64,000 nt of DNA from an uncultured Eubacteriales bacterium (lineage in GTDB: Bacteria > Bacillota > Clostridia > Oscillospirales > Oscillospiraceae). Every line of letters begins with the position of its first letter. Position 1 is the first letter of the stretch. Under the pieces are notes generated by a model. The model made no database searches, had not been told where the DNA came from, and saw nothing but the letters and a program-made list of their open reading frames with translations. The position numbers were made by a program, and so were the translations under genes. Location of the stretch: positions 1-64,000 of the forward strand of contig URDJ01000012.1 in NCBI GenBank assembly GCA_900546615.1, written 5' to 3'. This document shows, one piece after another, positions 59,640 to 64,000 of this stretch.

Positions 59640-62044
59640 TGCGCTACGTTCGCCGCGTACTGCCTTATCGCGCCCGCGCCGGCGTACTTCTCAAAGTGCT
59701 CGCCGTCGGTCACGATCAGCGTCGGCGCCTGCTTTACGCCGTACTTCTTCGCCAGCTCCGCATTGTCCTCGGCGTTGAGCTTCTCGTAAGCAAAGCCCTG
59801 CTTGTCCAGCATGGTCACCGCAAGGCGGCAGTTCGGGCAGGTCGGCGTGGTGAACAGAAGCGCCTGGCCAGCCTTCTCGACCTGAGCCGCGGGCTGGATG
59901 TGCCGGTCGAGGTCCGGCTCCGCGTCACAGCCGCAGGCCGCGGTGTGCGGGTGCTTCACGGGGTCGAGGTGCGAGTGGCTGAGGTCGTAGGTCTTGCGCT
60001 CCTTGTACTCCTGCGTCTTGCCCGCGTTCCAGTTCTGCACGGGGCGATAGTAGCCGGTGATACGGCTGTACACCTCGGCGCTCTCGCCGCAGTGCGGGCA
60101 GGTGAACTGCTCGCCGGCGAGGTAGCCGTCGTTCTTGCAGACGGAGTAAGTCGGGCTGAGCGTGTAGTAGGGCAGCTTGTAGTTCTCGGCGATCTTCCGC
60201 ACGAGGCTCGCAGCGGCCTGCCAGTCGGGCAGCTTCTCGCCCAGGAAGGCGTGGAACACGGTGCCGGAGGTGTAGAGCGTCTGCAGCTCGTCCTGCACGT
60301 CGAGGGCGGCGAAAATGTCCTCGGTATAGCCCACGGGCAGGTGGGAGCTGTTGGTGTAGTACGGCGTCCCGCCCGGCTCGGCGGCGGTGATGATGTCCGG
60401 GTAGCGCTCCACATCGTGTTTCGCCAGACGGTAGCTGGTGCTCTCCGCCGGGGTGGCCTCGAGGTTATAGAGGTCGCCATACTTCTCCTGATAATCCGAC
60501 AGCCTCGACAGCATGTGCTTGAGCGTCTTCTTCGTGAATTCCTGGCAGCTCTCATGCGTCATGTCGGCGCGCACCCACCTGGCATTCAGGCCCGCCTCGT
60601 TCATGCCTACAAGTCCGATGGTGGAGAAGTGGTTGTCGAAGGTGCCGAGGTAGCGCTTGGTGTAGGGGTAGAGGCCCTCGTTCATGAGCTTCGTCACGAC
60701 GTCGCGCTTTATTTTGAGGCTGCGCGCGGCGAGATCCATGAGCTTGTCGAGGCGGCGGAAGTAGTCGTGCTCGTCCTTCGCGAGATAGGCGAGCCTAGGC
60801 ATGTTCAGCGTGACGACGCCGATGGAGCCGGTGCTCTCACCGGAGCCGAAATATCCGCCGGACTTCTTGCGCAGCTCACGCAGGTCCAGCCTCAGACGGC
60901 AGCACATGCTGCGCACGTCGCTGGGCTCCATGTCGGAGTTTATATAGTTCGAGAAATACGGAGTGCCGTACTTCGCGGTCATCTCAAAAAGCAGCTTGTT
61001 GTTCTCGGTGGGGCTCCAGTCGAAGTCGCGGGTGATGGAGTAGGTCGGGATGGGGTACTGGAAGCCGCGGCCGTTGGCGTCGCCCTCGATCATGATGTCG
61101 ATGAAGGCCTTGTTGACCATGTCCATCTCGCGCTTGCAGTCGCCGTAGGTAAAATCCTGCTCCTTGCCGCCCACGATGGCCTTCTGGTCCTTCAGGTCGG
61201 CGGGGACGGTCCAGTCGAGGGTGATGTTGCTAAACGGGGCCTGCGTGCCCCATCGCGAGGGGGTGTTCACGCCGTAGACGAAGCTCTGGATGCACTGCTT
61301 GACCTCTTTGTAGTTGAGGTTATCGACCTTCACAAAGGGGGCAAGATAGGTGTCGAAGCTCGAGAAAGCCTGAGCGCCGGCCCACTCGTTCTGCATGATG
61401 CCGAGGAAGTTGACCATCTGGTTGCAGAGCGTGGACAGGTGACTGGCGGGCGAGGAGGTTATCTTGCCGGGGATGCCGCCGAGGCCCTCCTGAATGAGCT
61501 GCTTGAGGCTCCAGCCTGCGCAGTAGCCGGTCAGCATGGAGAGATCGTGCAGATGGATGTCGGCGTTCTTGTGAGCGTTGGCTATCTCGTCGTCGTATAT
61601 CTCGGAGAGCCAGTAGTTGGCCGTGATCGCGCCGGAGTTAGAGAGTATGAGACCGCCCACGGAGTAGTTCACCGTGCTGTTCTCCTTGACGCGCCAGTCG
61701 GAGGCATCGAGGTAGGAGTCGACGACGTTTTTGTAGTCAAGGTAGGTAGAGCGCATGTTGCGCAGCTTTTCGCGCTGACGGCGGTAGAGTATGTAGGCCT
61801 TGGCGACGTGCTCGTAGCCGCCCCTCGAGAGCACGGCCTCGACACTGTCCTGAATATCCTCGACCGAGACGGCCCCGTCCTCTATCTTGGACTGGAAGTC
61901 TGCCGTGACCTTGAGCGAGAGGAAGTCGATAACGCTCTCGTTATACTCAGTCCCCGTGGCCTCGAAAGCCTTGGTGATGGCGTCGGATATCTTGGCGATA
62001 TTGAAATCTACAAGCTCGCCCTCTCTTTTCCTGACCCTGTACAT
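59636..62044 (-). CDS. nrdD: Anaerobic ribonucleoside-triphosphate reductase with fused thioredoxin-like domain
   Basis: An 802 aa class III reductase. The N-terminal ATP cone starts YRVRKREGELVDFNIAKISD. The catalytic barrel has RYLGTFDNHFSTIGLVGMNE, a zinc site in FTCPHCGESAEVY with an upstream Cys, and the glycyl-radical motif RITGYYRP near residue 660. After a Cys/His-rich linker the last 80 residues or so form a thioredoxin/glutaredoxin-like domain: LLFTTPTCPNCRLAVTMLD, then APTLIVTDG. ATG 62044 follows AGGAGG. Activation by NrdG, encoded upstream, is expected. The fused redoxin may be the reductant instead of formate. Confidence 0.94.
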   Translation of the reverse strand: MYRVRKREGELVDFNIAKISDAITKAFEATGTEYNESVIDFLSLKVTADFQSKIEDGAVSVEDIQDSVEAVLSRGGYEHVAKAYILYRRQREKLRNMRSTYLDYKNVVDSYLDASDWRVKENSTVNYSVGGLILSNSGAITANYWLSEIYDDEIANAHKNADIHLHDLSMLTGYCAGWSLKQLIQEGLGGIPGKITSSPASHLSTLCNQMVNFLGIMQNEWAGAQAFSSFDTYLAPFVKVDNLNYKEVKQCIQSFVYGVNTPSRWGTQAPFSNITLDWTVPADLKDQKAIVGGKEQDFTYGDCKREMDMVNKAFIDIMIEGDANGRGFQYPIPTYSITRDFDWSPTENNKLLFEMTAKYGTPYFSNYINSDMEPSDVRSMCCRLRLDLRELRKKSGGYFGSGESTGSIGVVTLNMPRLAYLAKDEHDYFRRLDKLMDLAARSLKIKRDVVTKLMNEGLYPYTKRYLGTFDNHFSTIGLVGMNEAGLNARWVRADMTHESCQEFTKKTLKHMLSRLSDYQEKYGDLYNLEATPAESTSYRLAKHDVERYPDIITAAEPGGTPYYTNSSHLPVGYTEDIFAALDVQDELQTLYTSGTVFHAFLGEKLPDWQAAASLVRKIAENYKLPYYTLSPTYSVCKNDGYLAGEQFTCPHCGESAEVYSRITGYYRPVQNWNAGKTQEYKERKTYDLSHSHLDPVKHPHTAACGCDAEPDLDRHIQPAAQVEKAGQALLFTTPTCPNCRLAVTMLDKQGFAYEKLNAEDNAELAKKYGVKQAPTLIVTDGEHFEKYAGAGAIRQYAANVAQ

Positions 62045-62080
62045 CTTTTGTCCTCCTGTATTTCCATCAAAAATTGTAAA

Positions 62081-62279
62081 CCCTTGTAGGGGCGGGGTTC
62101 CATCCCCGCCCGGACGTCGCGGGCTCGGACGGCCCAACGGCTCCGCTTGTGGTACGACGACAGACCGCCGTAGGGGTCGGCGTCCTCGACGACCCGCCGT
62201 TCCGGTCTCGGACGACCCCGCGGCTCCGCACACGCCCTTGTAGGGGCGGGGTTCCACCCCCGCCCGGACGTCGCGGGCT
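62081..62279. repeat. Tandem GC-rich palindromic repeat units
   Basis: Two 45 bp copies (62081-62125 and 62235-62279) differ at one base. Each contains TAGGGGCGGGGTTCCA with its complement-like arm CCCCGCCCGGACG. A third, diverged unit lies between them (from about 62169, TAGGGGTCGGCGTCC ... CTCGGACGACCCC). They could fold into hairpins. Confidence 0.8.
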
Positions 62280-62298
62280 TGCTTCGGCTCCGCTGAAC

Positions 62299-62447
62299 AG
62301 GGGAAAACCCCTTGGCAGGGTTTTCCCCTGACCCCTTTCCTGACCTTTTGTGTGCATTAGGGTGTTCCGCTGCCTGCGGGCAGCGGCCATGGGGCGCCGC
62401 CCCCTGGACCCCTGCCGCCTTTTGAAAAAGGCGGGCGAAAACTTTAA
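62299..62447. repeat. Hairpin-rich intergenic region before nrdD
   Basis: No gene. It contains a perfect 12 bp inverted repeat AGGGGAAAACCC/GGGTTTTCCCCT (62299-62329), the GC-rich stretch GGCGCCGCCCCCTGGACCCC, and the hairpin CCGCCTTTT/AAAAGGCGG (62415-62434). The last may weaken transcription after nrdG. The text resembles dispersed intergenic repeats of gut clostridia. Confidence 0.55.
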
Positions 62448-63143
62448 TTATATACCGCGGAGTTGGACAGACGGCACCTTGGGCCGCACGATGTCGGCAA
62501 GGCGCTGCATCTCGGCCTCCGTAAAAGCCTCGAGCCCCTGCGCCGCGATGAGATCGCCAGAGTCCTTGAAGCACTGGATGTAATACTCCCTCGCGCCCGC
62601 TATCCACTCGGCTATGCCCTCGAAATCGTCCTGCGTGTGCAGGCCCTTCACCGCCGTCGTGCGGAACTCGTAGTCCACACCACAGCCCATCAGATACGCC
62701 GCAGACTCGCGCACAGGCCCCAGGTCCAGCCCCGGTACGCCAGTCACCCGCGCGTAGTTCTCCGGCGCGGCCTTGATGTCCATCGCTACCCGGTCCGCCA
62801 AGCCCTGCTCGACTATCCGCCGCAGCCGCTCCGGGAAAGTGCCGTTCGTGTCCAGCTTCACCGCATAGCCCAGCGCCTTGACCTCCGACAGCAGTCCCTC
62901 AATGCCCGCATGCAGCAGCGGCTCGCCGCCGGTGACGGCCACGCCGTCCAGTATCCCCACACGCTTTTTCAGAAAGGTTATCAGCTCGTCGTGCCCTATT
63001 ACGTCCCGCTCACGCTCCGGCAGAGCCAGCGAGGCATTGTGGCAGAACGGACAGCGAAGGTCGCAGCCGCCTGTAAAAATCGTGCAGGCCACACGGCCCG
63101 GATAGTCCAGTAAAGTGAGCTTCTGCAGCCCGGAAACGTCCAT
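62448..63143 (-). CDS. nrdG: Anaerobic ribonucleoside-triphosphate reductase activating protein
   Basis: A 231 aa radical SAM enzyme that installs the glycyl radical on NrdD. It carries the CX3CX2C motif GGCDLRCPFCHNASL (residues about 29-43) and the SAM-binding VTGGEPLLH. I chose ATG 63143 because MDVSGLQKLTLLDYPG is the family N terminus; TTG 63152 has a better-placed GGGGAT. Here nrdG lies upstream of nrdD, separated by about 400 bp of repeats. Its promoter carries an NrdR-type box. Confidence 0.92.
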   Translation of the reverse strand: MDVSGLQKLTLLDYPGRVACTIFTGGCDLRCPFCHNASLALPERERDVIGHDELITFLKKRVGILDGVAVTGGEPLLHAGIEGLLSEVKALGYAVKLDTNGTFPERLRRIVEQGLADRVAMDIKAAPENYARVTGVPGLDLGPVRESAAYLMGCGVDYEFRTTAVKGLHTQDDFEGIAEWIAGAREYYIQCFKDSGDLIAAQGLEAFTEAEMQRLADIVRPKVPSVQLRGI

Positions 63144-63224
63144 TTTACCCAATACATCCCCGTTTCAAGCGATAAACGGGCGCTCACCAGACCCGCACAT
63201 CTTGCGGTACCGGGAGCGTCCGTA

Positions 63225-63257
63225 TCACAATATATAGTGTTATCTCTCTCTTGTCAA
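63225..63257 (-). promoter_or_regulatory. nrdG promoter with NrdR-type box
   Basis: On the minus strand TTGACA (63257-63252), 17 bp, then TATATT. The -10 lies within the palindrome ACACTATATATTGTGA (63240-63225), which matches the NrdR-box pattern. NrdR binding would block the promoter when dATP is high. Confidence 0.7.
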
Positions 63258-63287
63258 GGGGTTGAAGCACAAAAAGTTGGATTGTAA

Positions 63288-63315
63288 ATGCCCGTAACCT
63301 CTTTGTAACGGGCAC
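63288..63315 (-). terminator. Weak terminator-like hairpin after mtnA
   Basis: TGCCCGT pairs with ACGGGCA, extended by two more pairs past a mismatch. The T tail on the minus strand is poor. Confidence 0.4.
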
Positions 63316-63365
63316 TACATTTTTTCGATACGCACTGACAAAATGCACACCGTTTCGTTACCGCG

Positions 63366-64000
63366 TCAGCCGAGCAGCCCGAGCGCCTTGAAGCCCTCCT
63401 CGAAGGGCGCGCGAACGAGACCGCGCTCGGTGATGATGCCGGTTATGAGCCCGGCGTCGGTGACGTCGAAGGCCGGGTTGTAGACCCCGACGCCCTCGGG
63501 GGCCATGCGCTTTTTGTACCAGAGCTCCGTGACCTCTGCCCCGTCGCGGAACTCGATGGGTATCTCCGCTCCGGTCGCTATGGCCGGGTCTATGGTCGAG
63601 CTGGGCGCGCAGACGTAGAAAGGTATGCCGTAGTGCGCGGCCAGTATCGCGACGCCCGAGGTGCCGATTTTGTTCGCCGCGTCGCCGTTGCGGGCGACCC
63701 TGTCGCAGCCGACGAATATTATGTCAACCTTGCCCGACTTCATGAGCGAGGAGGCCATGTTGTCGCACAGCAGGATGGTGTCCACCCCGGCGGAGACCAT
63801 TTCGAAGGCGGAGAGGCGGGCGCCCTGCAGGAGCGGGCGGGTCTCGTCGCAGTAGACGCGCAGGCCGTCGATTCCCGCCTCGAGCGCGGCGTAGACGGGC
63901 GCGAGGGCTGTGCCGTACTTGGCGGTGGCGAGGGTACCGGCGTTGCAGTGTGTGAGGATGCCCATGCCGGGCCGGAGCAGCTCGAGGCCATAGCGGCCGA
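63366..64000 (-). CDS. mtnA: S-methyl-5-thioribose-1-phosphate isomerase, 3' part
   Basis: Methionine-salvage enzyme converting methylthioribose-1-phosphate to methylthioribulose-1-phosphate. About 211 C-terminal residues are present; the 5' end lies beyond the window. Motifs are [12 protein letters not shown] (with the catalytic Cys), [32 protein letters not shown] with the catalytic Asp, [20 protein letters not shown] and [20 protein letters not shown]. It belongs to the eIF2B-like family, but the active-site residues identify MtnA. Confidence 0.93.
   Translation of the reverse strand, partial: GRYGLELLRPGMGILTHCNAGTLATAKYGTALAPVYAALEAGIDGLRVYCDETRPLLQGARLSAFEMVSAGVDTILLCDNMASSLMKSGKVDIIFVGCDRVARNGDAANKIGTSGVAILAAHYGIPFYVCAPSSTIDPAIATGAEIPIEFRDGAEVTELWYKKRMAPEGVGVYNPAFDVTDAGLITGIITERGLVRAPFEEGFKALGLLG

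Noticed and set aside
59639-62089. Plus-strand open frame of 816 codons opposite nrdD
   Set aside because: It mirrors the nrdD codons and has no family motifs, while nrdD on the minus strand is unambiguous.
62081-62279. Possible CRISPR array
   Set aside because: Only two close copies and one decayed unit occur, the repeat-to-repeat distance is 154 bp, the units are 45 bp GC palindromes, and no cas genes are present.

Overview
The window comes from a GC-rich (about 60% by eye) Gram-positive anaerobe, most likely a clostridial gut bacterium of the Oscillospiraceae/Oscillospirales type. The evidence is the Firmicutes-style AGGAGG ribosome binding sites, four S-layer-homology (SLH) proteins, the NADH sensor Rex, an oxygen-sensitive class III ribonucleotide reductase, a flavodiiron protein, a cysteine T-box, a BceAB-type transporter and a zinc-type S14. 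I see no phage, transposon, integrase or CRISPR array.

Layout. 1-446: tRNA-Pro with a 5'-half tRNA remnant in front of it. 447-4255: trmB-xth-dus, then an ECF sigma factor with its anti-sigma factor. 4438-7620: rex, an SLH protein, mnmE. 7695-10905 (minus): a BceAB-type ABC transporter and a YxeA-like protein, with a BceR-type operator upstream but no adjacent two-component system. 11090-13825: two SLH proteins and tRNA-Trp. 13876-19550: amidase, bioY, nagA, a CofE-like ligase, a zinc-ribbon membrane protein, an EnvC-like M23 peptidase. 19754-23769: molybdate and molybdopterin operon (MoeA-like, Mop, modA, modB, modC). 23922-30631 (minus): a large solute-binding lipoprotein, a VanY-like carboxypeptidase, a response regulator/kinase pair with a membrane-anchored partner, an esterase. 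30750-33062 (minus): a large SLH protein. 33200-36856: T-box, cysE, cysS, then the flavodiiron protein. 36891-52764: a continuous S10-spc-alpha ribosomal superoperon (rpsJ to rplQ, with secY, adk, map, infA and rpoA). 52823-55584: rlmB (minus), then an antiporter-tetR operon behind two perfect palindromes. 55614-63143 (minus): a redox and sulfur cluster (sulfite-reductase-like protein, a frameshifted endonuclease-like gene, nitrilase, thioredoxin reductase, zinc ribbon), then an O6-alkylguanine transferase, nrdD and nrdG. 63366-64000: 3' part of mtnA.

How it works together. The window is mainly core translation machinery plus anaerobic housekeeping: Rex, FprA, NrdDG, thioredoxin reductase and the siroheme protein handle redox state, and the SLH, EnvC, VanY and amidase genes handle the cell envelope. 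Regulation is unusually legible. Visible sites include a Cys T-box, an NrdR-type box on the nrdG promoter, 11-bp-period direct repeats over the -35 of the response regulator, twin palindromes before the antiporter-tetR operon, a BceR-type site, and several strongly folded spacers inside the ribosomal operon. The less ordinary items are paired Arg/Asn/Gly-rich extensions on ribosomal proteins S3 and S5, an NrdD fused to a thioredoxin-like domain, a CofE-like ligase without other F420 genes, and a three-way-junction leader before rpsM. No single unmistakably new multi-gene system is visible.
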